A DNA stretch of 64,000 nt from positions 327,507-391,506 of the forward strand of contig JAEZGS010000017.1 of assembly GCA_023437225.1 (NCBI GenBank). The letters run 5' to 3'. The translations under genes and the position numbers were made by a program. The notes below the pieces were generated by a model. The model was not told the origin of the DNA. It saw nothing but the letters and a program-made list of their open reading frames with translations, and ran no database searches. Source of the DNA: Bacteroidota bacterium (GTDB lineage: Bacteria; Bacteroidota; Bacteroidia; Chitinophagales; Chitinophagaceae). Shown here one piece after another: positions 44,609-52,695 of this stretch (positions are counted from its first letter, which is position 1; each line of letters starts with the position of its first letter).

Positions 44609-45538
44609 TTGAAATTCAGGAACGATGCTCTAAAAGGAATTTTACTGGCTGTTCTTGCAACAATAGTGTGGTCGGGAAACTTTGTTGTAGCACGCGGCGT
44701 TATCAATGAAATTTCACCTGTTGCCCTGGCTTTCTTACGATGGGCAACCGCGTGCATAGCACTTCTTCCATTATGTTGGAATTCCATACCGAATGCTCTA
44801 AAATGGGTGAGGCAGTACTTCTGGTATTTCCTGCTAACTGCATTTACAGGGGTCACTTTATTTAATACGCTCGTTTATGTAGCAGGGCATTATTCGCCTG
44901 CCATCAATCTTGCACTTATAGGCACTACTTCATCTCCTATTTTCTCCATAGTACTTGCATATGTTTTTCTGAAGGAGAAAATGAGTCGCCCCAAGATGAT
45001 TGGTCTTTTTATTTGCATTGTGGGTATACTCATGCTCATTTCAAAAGGCAGCATAACAAACCTGGTAAACTTTCATTTCTCGACCGGAGATTTATGGGTT
45101 ATTGGAGGGGCACTTTCCTTTGCGATTTATAATATCCTGGTGAGAAAGAAGCCATCCGGAATTGACGGAACAACCTTTCTTTTTATCTGCTTCACTTTAG
45201 GCACCATTTTGTTGTTGCCAGCATATTTTATCGAAAGCCAATACGTTGCTCCAACCAAATGGAGCTATTCTTTATTATTGATTTTGTTGTACCTGGGAGT
45301 AGGTGCATCAGTAATTGCATTCTTATGTTGGAACATTGCCATTTCAAAACTTGGCGCAGGAAAGACAGCATTGTTTGGCAATCTTATCCCGGTGTTTAGT
45401 GTAATGGAAGCGATGCTTTTCCTCGGCGAGCAGCTCTCCTATTTTCACGTCATTGGGGGGGTGATGGTGATTGGGGGACTTATCGTTGCAAACCTCCATA
45501 CGTTTCGCCCAACCGCAGCAATTAACCATGGAAATTGA
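44609..45538 (+). CDS. EamA/DMT-family permease, TTG start or frameshifted start
   Basis: A 309-residue protein with about ten helices in two EamA repeats (LAVLATIVWSGNFVVARGVI, GALSFAIYNILVRKKPSG). The reading frame has no methionine before helix 1, so the only start in phase is TTG at 44609. An ATG at 44601 lies 8 nt upstream, out of phase, and runs into TGA after three codons. One extra T in the TTTT tract would put that ATG in frame. Substrate is unknown. It overlaps the next gene by 11 bp. Confidence 0.82.
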   Translation: MKFRNDALKGILLAVLATIVWSGNFVVARGVINEISPVALAFLRWATACIALLPLCWNSIPNALKWVRQYFWYFLLTAFTGVTLFNTLVYVAGHYSPAINLALIGTTSSPIFSIVLAYVFLKEKMSRPKMIGLFICIVGILMLISKGSITNLVNFHFSTGDLWVIGGALSFAIYNILVRKKPSGIDGTTFLFICFTLGTILLLPAYFIESQYVAPTKWSYSLLLILLYLGVGASVIAFLCWNIAISKLGAGKTALFGNLIPVFSVMEAMLFLGEQLSYFHVIGGVMVIGGLIVANLHTFRPTAAINHGN

Positions 45539-46289
45539 AATCATTTTGTTGTGCATCGCCGCGTTTTTTGCTGGCTTCGTGGATGCGATAGTTGGTGGCG
45601 GAGGACTTATTCAAACACCGGCCGGCCTGATCATCTTACCCAATCAACCCGTATCTACTGTAATTGGAACGCTGAAGATTCCTGCGTTTAGCGGTACGTT
45701 CCTGGCAGCTATCCAATATGCCCGGCGTGTGAAATTAAATGGACGAATGCTACTGGTAATGGCACCTCTGGCATTTATTGCTTCGTGGTCTGGCTCATTG
45801 TTGCTGACGAAGGTCAGTAATGAATTTATGAAGCCGGTATTGCTTATTGTGTTGTGTATTGTTGCGGTATATACATTTCAAAAAAAGGACTTCGGCATGC
45901 ACACCGAAAAGCAACACAGTCGCCGCAGAAAAATCTTTTATGGTATATGCATCAGCACTATAATTGGATTTTACGATGGTTTCATCGGACCGGGAACGGG
46001 CAGTTTCCTTGTGTTGATATTTATAGGTTTAATGGGATTTGATTTTTTAAATGCAAGTGCTCATGCCAAGTTCATTAATCTTGCAACAAATCTTGGGTCT
46101 ATTGTGTTGTTCTCCGCTTCCGGAAAAATCATTATGGCCATCGCCTTGCCGATGGCTCTCAGTAATGCTGTAGGAGGATTCTTAGGAGCCAGGCTGGCCC
46201 TGCTGCGAGGCAACCAATTCATAAAAAGGATCTTTCTCGCGGTGGTAATTGTTACAATGCTGCGCTTCGCGTATGACATTTTCTTTTAA
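45528..46289 (+). CDS. TSUP-family permease (TauE/SafE-like)
   Basis: About 253 residues with seven to eight helices. AFFAGFVDAIVGGGGLIQTPA near the N-terminus and IIGFYDGFIGPGTGSFLVL in the middle are the two half-repeat signatures of the sulfite exporter TauE/SafE family. It could move a sulfonate or other anion. The ATG at 45528 overlaps the EamA stop by 11 bp, suggesting coupling. Confidence 0.88.
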   Translation: MEIEIILLCIAAFFAGFVDAIVGGGGLIQTPAGLIILPNQPVSTVIGTLKIPAFSGTFLAAIQYARRVKLNGRMLLVMAPLAFIASWSGSLLLTKVSNEFMKPVLLIVLCIVAVYTFQKKDFGMHTEKQHSRRRKIFYGICISTIIGFYDGFIGPGTGSFLVLIFIGLMGFDFLNASAHAKFINLATNLGSIVLFSASGKIIMAIALPMALSNAVGGFLGARLALLRGNQFIKRIFLAVVIVTMLRFAYDIFF

Positions 46290-46338
46290 CAAACATCTAG
46301 CCCGAATTTTGTTATTTTCGTCAGGTATGCCAATCGCT

Positions 46339-47214
46339 ATGACAGACAATTTCGAAGCACAGAAAAATCTTAAAGCAGGAAGCTATACCACTCTTATTTG
46401 CGGGGCGTTGCTTATAATATTTCTATTTGTGAAATGGGGACTTCCGGACATACCGCCACCCCCTATTGAAGAAGGCATTGAGGTAAACCTGGGAAACAGC
46501 GATCAGGGATTTGGTGATGACCAGCCCTTTCTTCCAGGGCAACCATCTCCTGCAGATGAACAAGCTTATACACCACCAAAACAGACAGCAGCGACGGAAG
46601 AGGAATCTAAAGATTTTGAAACTGACGATAACGATGAAGATGCGCCCTCAGTAGCCAAACCGCCCGTTACAAAACCGAATTCGACCCGCATTCCTGAGAA
46701 GGATGTAGTGAAATCAAAGCCAGTTGCAAACCCTCAACCGGTAAACAATCCAGCTCCGGCACCTCCAAAACCTAAAGCTGTGTTCAAGGGCGTGAGCGGT
46801 ACGGGGACGGGTGGCAACGAAGCTGATACCTATAAACCAGGAGGCAACCAGGGAATTGCCGGTGGAACCGGTGACCAGGGCAGGCCGGGAGGAAACCCTG
46901 ATTCGGATAACTACACAGGAGGCGGAACAGGTAGAGGTGGCATGCCTGTAACCATAAGGGGCTTATCGGGTCGACGAATCGTTAACAATCCTTCGTTCCA
47001 GGATGAATTTAATGAGAACGCGAAGGTTGCTGTTGACATTAAGATCGATGCCAATGGACGAGTTGTTTCTGCAACATTTTCACCGCGCGGATCAACCACT
47101 GCAAATTCTACATATAAGGAGATTGCCATCAGGAACGCAATGAAGTTGAAATACAATGCAACCGGGCAGGAATCTATGGGTACGATCCAGTTTGATTTCC
47201 GTATTCGTAATTGA
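46339..47214 (+). CDS. TonB-like energy transducer / periplasm-spanning protein
   Basis: About 291 residues. One N-terminal helix (YTTLICGALLIIFLFVKW) precedes a long proline-, glutamate- and glycine-rich spacer, and then a C-terminal TonB-like domain (AVDIKIDANGRVVSATFSPRG, AIRNAMKLKYNA). It would link the inner membrane to outer-membrane receptors. No exbB or exbD genes are adjacent. Start may be 46339 or 46327. A TATTTTCG box sits upstream. Confidence 0.78.
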   Translation: MTDNFEAQKNLKAGSYTTLICGALLIIFLFVKWGLPDIPPPPIEEGIEVNLGNSDQGFGDDQPFLPGQPSPADEQAYTPPKQTAATEEESKDFETDDNDEDAPSVAKPPVTKPNSTRIPEKDVVKSKPVANPQPVNNPAPAPPKPKAVFKGVSGTGTGGNEADTYKPGGNQGIAGGTGDQGRPGGNPDSDNYTGGGTGRGGMPVTIRGLSGRRIVNNPSFQDEFNENAKVAVDIKIDANGRVVSATFSPRGSTTANSTYKEIAIRNAMKLKYNATGQESMGTIQFDFRIRN

Positions 47215-47244
47215 TCCGCAGGCATACTTCAAGGTTTTGCATAC

Positions 47245-47252
47245 TACCTTTG
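47245..47252 (+). promoter_or_regulatory. TACCTTTG -7 box of folC
   Basis: TACCTTTGCG matches TAnnTTTGc and ends only 4 nt before the folC ATG at 47257, so the message is probably leaderless. Confidence 0.6.
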
Positions 47253-47256
47253 CGTA

Positions 47257-48546
47257 ATGAATTATTCGAAGGCTCTTCAATTTCTCTTCGACCAGCTTCC
47301 CATGTTCAGCAGACAGGGTGCATCTGCAATGCGGCCTGGACTACATAACACAATTAAACTGTGCGAACATTTTGACAATCCCCAATCGAAGTTTCCCACT
47401 ATTCATATCGGCGGCACCAATGGCAAGGGCTCCACGTCACATATGTTAGCAGCGATCTTACAACAAGCAGGCTACAAGACGGGATTATATACATCTCCAC
47501 ATTTGCACGATTTCCGCGAAAGAATCAAGATAAACGGAAAGATGATAAGTGAAGAGGAAGTGACTGATTTCACTGTGCAGGTACAACAGTTAACGCAGGA
47601 ATTAAACCCATCATTTTTCGAGATCACCGTGGCAATGGCGTTCCATCATTTTGCCCAACACCAGGTGGACATAGCAGTAGTTGAGGTCGGGCTTGGTGGG
47701 CGCCTTGATAGCACGAACATCATCCACCCAATACTTTCCGTCATCACCAATATAGGTTGGGATCACATGAATATCCTTGGCAATACACTTACCGATATTG
47801 CTATTGAAAAAGCTGGCATCATCAAACAGGGAGTGCCGGTTGTTATTGGCGAATCAAAAGAAGAAACCGACGGTATTTTCTTAAATAAAGCACTCGAATT
47901 ACAAGCTTCTATTGTGTTTGCCGACAAACAAAGATTTGCTGCTGAGTGGAAATCGTCAAATGAAAAGTTGGATGTTTATGTTGAGGAGTCGCAACTTGAT
48001 GAACATCGCAAACATTATCAACTGGATCTGCCTGGGGTATACCAGTTGAAGAACCTAATGACCGTGCTTGAAACGGTTCAGGTGTTAAAACAACAAGGTT
48101 ATAAATTAGATGATGGTAGTGTCGCTCACGCATTGGCACACACAAAAAAGATCAACGGCCTTCATGGTCGTTGGGAAGTTCTTGGGCGCGAACCTCTGTT
48201 CATAATTGATGTTGCTCATAATGTTGATGGTATGAAACAGGTTCTTGCACAACTGGAACTTACTGAATATAAGAAGCTGCATTTTATCATTGGAATGGTG
48301 AAGGATAAAGATGTTGACAAGGTATTAAACATACTTCCGCGGGAAGCGACGTATTACTTCACCAAGGCACAGATACCTCGTGCATTGCATGAGCAGGATC
48401 TTCACAACAAGGCGATAAGGTTTTCTTTGAAGGGAGATACTTATCCCACATTAAGTAAAGCGGTCGCAGACGCTAAGCACGCTGCCGATAAAGATGACCT
48501 GATACTCATATGCGGAAGTGTATTCCTGGTGGCGGAATTACTTTGA
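47257..48546 (+). CDS. folC: Folylpolyglutamate synthase / dihydrofolate synthase
   Basis: A 429-residue Mur-ligase-family protein. The ATP motif is GTNGKGSTSHM, and the following LYTSPHLHDFRERIKING is the folate loop. VEVGLGGRLDSTN and IIDVAHNVDGMKQVL are the usual Mur-family blocks. It adds glutamate to folates. It ends overlapping the convergent NUDIX gene by 9 bp. Confidence 0.95.
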   Translation: MNYSKALQFLFDQLPMFSRQGASAMRPGLHNTIKLCEHFDNPQSKFPTIHIGGTNGKGSTSHMLAAILQQAGYKTGLYTSPHLHDFRERIKINGKMISEEEVTDFTVQVQQLTQELNPSFFEITVAMAFHHFAQHQVDIAVVEVGLGGRLDSTNIIHPILSVITNIGWDHMNILGNTLTDIAIEKAGIIKQGVPVVIGESKEETDGIFLNKALELQASIVFADKQRFAAEWKSSNEKLDVYVEESQLDEHRKHYQLDLPGVYQLKNLMTVLETVQVLKQQGYKLDDGSVAHALAHTKKINGLHGRWEVLGREPLFIIDVAHNVDGMKQVLAQLELTEYKKLHFIIGMVKDKDVDKVLNILPREATYYFTKAQIPRALHEQDLHNKAIRFSLKGDTYPTLSKAVADAKHAADKDDLILICGSVFLVAELL

Positions 48547-49098
48547 ACTGTCTTTCAATGTCAATTCATCCAGATCCATTAATGCATACATAATGGCAGT
48601 CAGGTGTAGCGACTGCACTATCTCATGGTTACGAATCATTCGTTTTAATTCGCTTAATGATACAGGTACCAATTCAATGTCTTCGTTGTGATCAAAATTT
48701 GTTTCCTGCACTTTTTTTCCGCCAGTTGCGAGAAACATGTGCATCCAGTTATCGTTTGTAGATGGATTTGGAGAGATCTTTCCTAAATATTTGTACTCTG
48801 TAAATTCATACCCGGTTTCTTCCAGCAATTCACGCCTGATTGCGGCTTCAAAATCGGGATCGGTGTCGTCAACACAACCGCCGGGAATTTCTATAATAGT
48901 TTGCTGAATTCCATGCCTATATTGCCTTATCAACAATATCTCACCACTTTCTGTTATGGGCAAAGCTGACACCCAGGTGGGGAATTCGTACACATAATAA
49001 GGATCGATGATCTTTCCGTCGGCCGTCTTACACTTATCTTTTCGGATAGTGAACCATGTTTCTTTATACAAATATTCAGACTTAAGTATCTGCCACAT
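48538..49098 (-). CDS. NUDIX hydrolase (ADP-sugar type)
   Basis: A 186-residue protein with a Nudix region IPGGCVDDTDPDFEAAIRRE followed by LLEETGY. Compared with the strict GX5EX7REUXEEXGU, it has one extra residue and an Asp in the Glu position, a variant I believe common in related proteins. It overlaps folC by 9 bp (convergent) and follows the YfiT gene by 7 bp. Substrate unknown. Confidence 0.85.
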   Translation of the reverse strand: MWQILKSEYLYKETWFTIRKDKCKTADGKIIDPYYVYEFPTWVSALPITESGEILLIRQYRHGIQQTIIEIPGGCVDDTDPDFEAAIRRELLEETGYEFTEYKYLGKISPNPSTNDNWMHMFLATGGKKVQETNFDHNEDIELVPVSLSELKRMIRNHEIVQSLHLTAIMYALMDLDELTLKDSSK

Positions 49099-49105
49099 AG
49101 GTTTG

Positions 49106-49645
49106 TTATTTCCAGTTCATTCTTTCACGCAGCGATGTTATATGCGCCACGTGGTGTAATCCATGCCATGAATACATTCCAAGAAGATGCCAGAGTGTGA
49201 TTTCTTTGGAATGTACGGGATGAAACAATGTGCGGTTCCACATTTCATCTGGCAGATCTTTGAGGAGAGCGTGCAATCTGAGGTGTAAGGCATGTAATAA
49301 AGTGATGGAAACGTTTACAGGAACGTTACGATAATCATCAAGTTCTGCCCATAGCTGCTCTTCGTAGGTTTTAATTGTCGGATTGTCTTCCGTTAACGCG
49401 AGTTTGAAGCGCATCATCGCATTCATATGACTGTCTGCAACATGGTGCACTACCTGTATAATCGTCCAGCCACCCTCCCTGTAGGGCGTATGCATTTGTT
49501 CTGCGTCAAGATTTAATATCGAATTCTCCAGTAAGCCTGGAAGAAATTTGATATCGTTGAGCCAGCTTTGTTTTTGTTTTTCGGAAAATGGCTGGGGAGC
49601 AAATTTTCCAATCGGATAACGAAGATCTTCAGTAGCAGTATCCAT
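49106..49645 (-). CDS. DinB-superfamily YfiT-type putative bacillithiol transferase
   Basis: A 179-residue four-helix bundle protein. The metal-binding histidines fit the DinB/YfiT pattern: IQVVHHVADSHMNAMMRFK and YSWHGLHHVAHI. The N-terminus DLRYPIGKFAPQPF is typical of YfiT. Such proteins are zinc- or nickel-dependent transferases of low-molecular-weight thiols. It is co-directional with fbp, 34 bp downstream. Confidence 0.88.
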   Translation of the reverse strand: MDTATEDLRYPIGKFAPQPFSEKQKQSWLNDIKFLPGLLENSILNLDAEQMHTPYREGGWTIIQVVHHVADSHMNAMMRFKLALTEDNPTIKTYEEQLWAELDDYRNVPVNVSITLLHALHLRLHALLKDLPDEMWNRTLFHPVHSKEITLWHLLGMYSWHGLHHVAHITSLRERMNWK

Positions 49646-49679
49646 TTATATTGTTTTGATGGCATTGTAATTTACCTAT

Positions 49680-50699
49680 TTATTCGGCTATTGGTGCAAA
49701 GGTCTCGAGCTCGTCGATCATCCCCTTACTTCCAATAAACAAAACTGCACGTTGATGCAGAGCAACAGGATCGATCTCAAGGATACGTTGAGCGCCGTTG
49801 GTAGCACGGCCTCCAGCCACTTCAAGTATGAAAGCAAAGGGATTGCACTCATACATCAGGCGTAATTTTCCATCGGGGTATTCATGCGTAGGAGGATACA
49901 TGAACACGCCGCCCTTTATCAGGTTTCTGTGTACATCCGCAACCATACTTCCAATATATCGATGCGAATAAGGGCCGCCCTCGCCCCTACCTCTTTGCTG
50001 AAGCTCTGTGAGATAATTTTGTATGCCTTTCTCGTATTGAAAGAAATTCCCCTGGTTAACTGAATAAATATTTCCCTGTTCAGGGCATTTCATTTCGGGG
50101 TGACTAAGACAAAATTCACCAATGGAAGGATCAAGTGTAAAACCATTAACCCCACGCCTGGTGGCGTAAACGAGCATGGTGGAAGATCCATAAACTATGT
50201 ATCCGGCGGCAACCTGGTGAACACCCCGTTGAAGGAAGTCTTCTTTCATTACAGGTGTTCCAATTGGAGTAACACGCCTGAAAACACTGAAAATAGTTCC
50301 AATGGAAACGTTCACATCAATGTTGGAGCTTCCGTCAAGAGGATCGAACAGACAAACGTATTTCGAATTCATGCTCACGTCATCATTAAATGATAGGAAG
50401 TCTTCCATTTCTTCGCTCGCAATGCCGGCACAGCTAATGCCGTGTCGTAACACACCAACCATTTGATTGTTTGCAAACACGTCAAGTTTCTTCACATCCT
50501 CTCCCTGAACATTCATGGTGCCTGCATCACCGAGGATATCTACAAGGCCGGCCTTATTCACTTCTACGTTAATACGTTTTGCGGCCAATCCGATATCTCG
50601 TAGCAGACCACTGAGTTCCCCTGTGGCATGCGGAAATTGACGAAGTTGTTGGATTGTAAATTCATCAAGAGTAAGAACCTGTCGATTGATAATTGTCAT
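49680..50699 (-). CDS. fbp: Class 1 fructose-1,6-bisphosphatase
   Basis: A 339-residue gluconeogenic enzyme. The metal/active-site signature is LFDPLDGSSNIDVNVSIGTI. Later blocks include KLRLMYECNPFAFILEVAGG, which binds substrate. Length fits class 1. It is divergent from the aspartate kinase gene. Confidence 0.96.
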   Translation of the reverse strand: MTIINRQVLTLDEFTIQQLRQFPHATGELSGLLRDIGLAAKRINVEVNKAGLVDILGDAGTMNVQGEDVKKLDVFANNQMVGVLRHGISCAGIASEEMEDFLSFNDDVSMNSKYVCLFDPLDGSSNIDVNVSIGTIFSVFRRVTPIGTPVMKEDFLQRGVHQVAAGYIVYGSSTMLVYATRRGVNGFTLDPSIGEFCLSHPEMKCPEQGNIYSVNQGNFFQYEKGIQNYLTELQQRGRGEGGPYSHRYIGSMVADVHRNLIKGGVFMYPPTHEYPDGKLRLMYECNPFAFILEVAGGRATNGAQRILEIDPVALHQRAVLFIGSKGMIDELETFAPIAE

Positions 50700-50743
50700 A
50701 ATGGCAAGCGTTAATGGTGGCCAAATGTAAGCAACTCATTCTT

Positions 50744-50751
50744 TATCTTTA
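50744..50751 (+). promoter_or_regulatory. TATCTTTA -7-like box of the aspartate kinase gene
   Basis: TATCTTTA differs from TAnnTTTG at the last base and ends 19 nt before the ATG at 50771. Confidence 0.35.
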
Positions 50752-50770
50752 CCCGCTACAAAAGTTGAAC

Positions 50771-52033
50771 ATGAAAGTTTTTAAATTCGGAGGAGCGAGT
50801 GTTAATTCATTGGAGAGGATAAAAAATGTTGCTGGCATCATTGCAAGTCATCAAACAGATTCATTGATCGTAGTTGTGTCTGCAATGGGTAAAACTACGA
50901 ACGCACTGGAGAAAGTAGTTGAGGCGTTTTATGCCGGAGACAATCAGCAGGCGTTGATATTGTTTGAAAATATTAAGAGAACTCATTTAAATACTGCCAA
51001 GTACCTGCTCGTAAAAGAATACAATGTCGCATACGATAACCTCTTAAATTATTTCACTGAGGTTGAATGGCTGCTGCATGATCGGCCGGTAAGAAATTTC
51101 GATTATTATTATGACCAGGTGGTATGTGTTGGCGAATTACTTTCGACAGCAATCGTGGAAGCGTATCTGAGGGAGGAAGGACTTGACAGCGTGTTTATAG
51201 ACATCCGTGATGTAATGAGAACGGATGATAATTTTAGGGACGCTTCTATTGACTGGGGCTTCACATCACAGCGTGTAAAAGAAATCATTCAACCACATCT
51301 TGATGCAGGAACAATCGTATTAACTCAGGGGTTCATTGGTGCAACTGATGAAAACGAAAGCACAACACTTGGACGCGAAGGAAGTGATTACACAGCCGCA
51401 ATACTTGCAAACGTCCTTGATGCTGAAAGTCTTTCAATTTGGAAAGATGTTGAAGGCGTAATGAACGCTGATCCGAAAGCCTTTCCAGGCGCCACTTTTA
51501 TTAGCGAATTGAGTTACGAGGAAGTGATCGAAATGGCTTATTACGGTGCCCAGGTGATTCATCCAAAGACAATAAAACCATTACAGAACAAATCCATTCC
51601 ACTCTATGTTCGATGCTTCCTGGATCCGGCTCTTCCTGGTACGGTGATACATGGAAGATCGGTAAAAAACCTGCCTCCTATCATTGTATTCAAGAATGAC
51701 CAGGTGTTAATGAACCTCACATCGCTGGATTTTTCTTTCGTTTCTGAGAAACCAATGTCACAATTATACGAGATCCTGTCTGAGAACCGCATCAAGCCGA
51801 ACCTGGTACAAACCGGAGCCGTTCGCATTTCTATTTGCCTGGACAATCACGTCGAAAAAATTGACCAGCTTGCAAGCGACGCGTCCGGAATCTTTGATGT
51901 GATGATAGAAAAGCAACTGACCCTACTCACCATTAGACACTTCAACAACGAATTACTGGATAACCTGGTGGCGGGAAGAAGTATAGAAATTTTACAACAG
52001 TCGGGCAATACTGTTCAGGTACTGATGAAATAG
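50771..52033 (+). CDS. Aspartate kinase (monofunctional)
   Basis: About 420 residues. It phosphorylates aspartate, the first step to lysine, threonine and methionine. The signature MKVFKFGGASVNS opens the protein; LGREGSDYTAAILANVL and VEGVMNADPKAFPGA follow. The C-terminal 130 residues are ACT-like regulatory regions. The ATG at 50771 gives the standard family N-terminus. A hairpin terminator follows at 52057-52075. lysC versus thrA-type cannot be decided. Confidence 0.94.
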   Translation: MKVFKFGGASVNSLERIKNVAGIIASHQTDSLIVVVSAMGKTTNALEKVVEAFYAGDNQQALILFENIKRTHLNTAKYLLVKEYNVAYDNLLNYFTEVEWLLHDRPVRNFDYYYDQVVCVGELLSTAIVEAYLREEGLDSVFIDIRDVMRTDDNFRDASIDWGFTSQRVKEIIQPHLDAGTIVLTQGFIGATDENESTTLGREGSDYTAAILANVLDAESLSIWKDVEGVMNADPKAFPGATFISELSYEEVIEMAYYGAQVIHPKTIKPLQNKSIPLYVRCFLDPALPGTVIHGRSVKNLPPIIVFKNDQVLMNLTSLDFSFVSEKPMSQLYEILSENRIKPNLVQTGAVRISICLDNHVEKIDQLASDASGIFDVMIEKQLTLLTIRHFNNELLDNLVAGRSIEILQQSGNTVQVLMK

Positions 52034-52056
52034 TTATCACGTGATTCATAAAAAAA

Positions 52057-52075
52057 GGTTCGGTAATGCCGAACC
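52057..52075. terminator. Bidirectional rho-independent terminator after the aspartate kinase gene
   Basis: GGTTCGG TAATG CCGAACC: a 7-bp GC-rich stem with a five-base loop, preceded by A6 and followed by T5, lies 24 nt after the stop. It can also serve the convergent hypothetical gene at 52098. Confidence 0.92.
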
Positions 52076-52097
52076 TTTTTAATTAGTTGTAAAATAC

Positions 52098-52571
52098 TTA
52101 GAGCAGTAAAGCTAAAAGTACAATAACACCCCAAACCGCGAATCCATACCATGACCACTTGATGATCGCGGAATCGCCGATGAGATAAGCGATCAACACA
52201 CCGATTACTCCAAGCAGCAGACCAAGAACGAATCCACCGATGCTGAAGTCACTTGTGTCAATCCCTTGTGCAAAAGTCATTAATTGAACATCCTTGTTCT
52301 TCTTAACCATCTTCTTCACTTTTGCCTGTGCAATTTTTAATGACACTTTTTGAGACAAGGACATTTTTTCACCAGTAAGAGCAGCATACTTTTTTGGAGT
52401 AAGGGCGAGAAAATCTTTTACTGTCATCGTTGCAAACGGAGAAGGCTTTGGCGCAGAAACTGTAGAATTATTTCCTGTGGGTAAGGAAACCATAGACACA
52501 TAAGCACTGGCATTGTTTGCTGAAAACATTAAAAGCGTTGCGAATAAACTGAGTAGTAGAGACCGTTTCAT
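52098..52571 (-). CDS. Exported membrane protein of unknown function
   Basis: A 157-residue protein with signal peptide MKRSLLLSLFATLLMFSANNASA. A lysine-rich, helical middle (LALTPKKYAALTGEKMSLSQKV, KVKKMVKKNK) precedes two C-terminal helices (GGFVLGLLLGVIGVLIAYLIGD and WYGFAVWGVIVLLALLL). I recognise no named domain. It lies between terminators and stands alone. Confidence 0.8.
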   Translation of the reverse strand: MKRSLLLSLFATLLMFSANNASAYVSMVSLPTGNNSTVSAPKPSPFATMTVKDFLALTPKKYAALTGEKMSLSQKVSLKIAQAKVKKMVKKNKDVQLMTFAQGIDTSDFSIGGFVLGLLLGVIGVLIAYLIGDSAIIKWSWYGFAVWGVIVLLALLL

Positions 52572-52654
52572 ACAGGAGAATTTAATTAGGAAATTTATTT
52601 TTCGGATGATTTGTTAAATTTTCTGAAAAAACTGTGCCACTGGACAATAAAAAA

Positions 52655-52675
52655 GGCCGTCGATATCCGACGGCC
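52655..52675 (-). terminator. Rho-independent terminator of dnaK
   Basis: GGCCGTCG ATATC CGACGGCC: a perfect 8-bp GC-rich stem, about 20 nt after the dnaK stop. The minus-strand side is followed by a T run (plus-strand A tract at 52648-52654). Confidence 0.92.
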
Positions 52676-52695
52676 TTTCACGTTGTAAAGCAACT

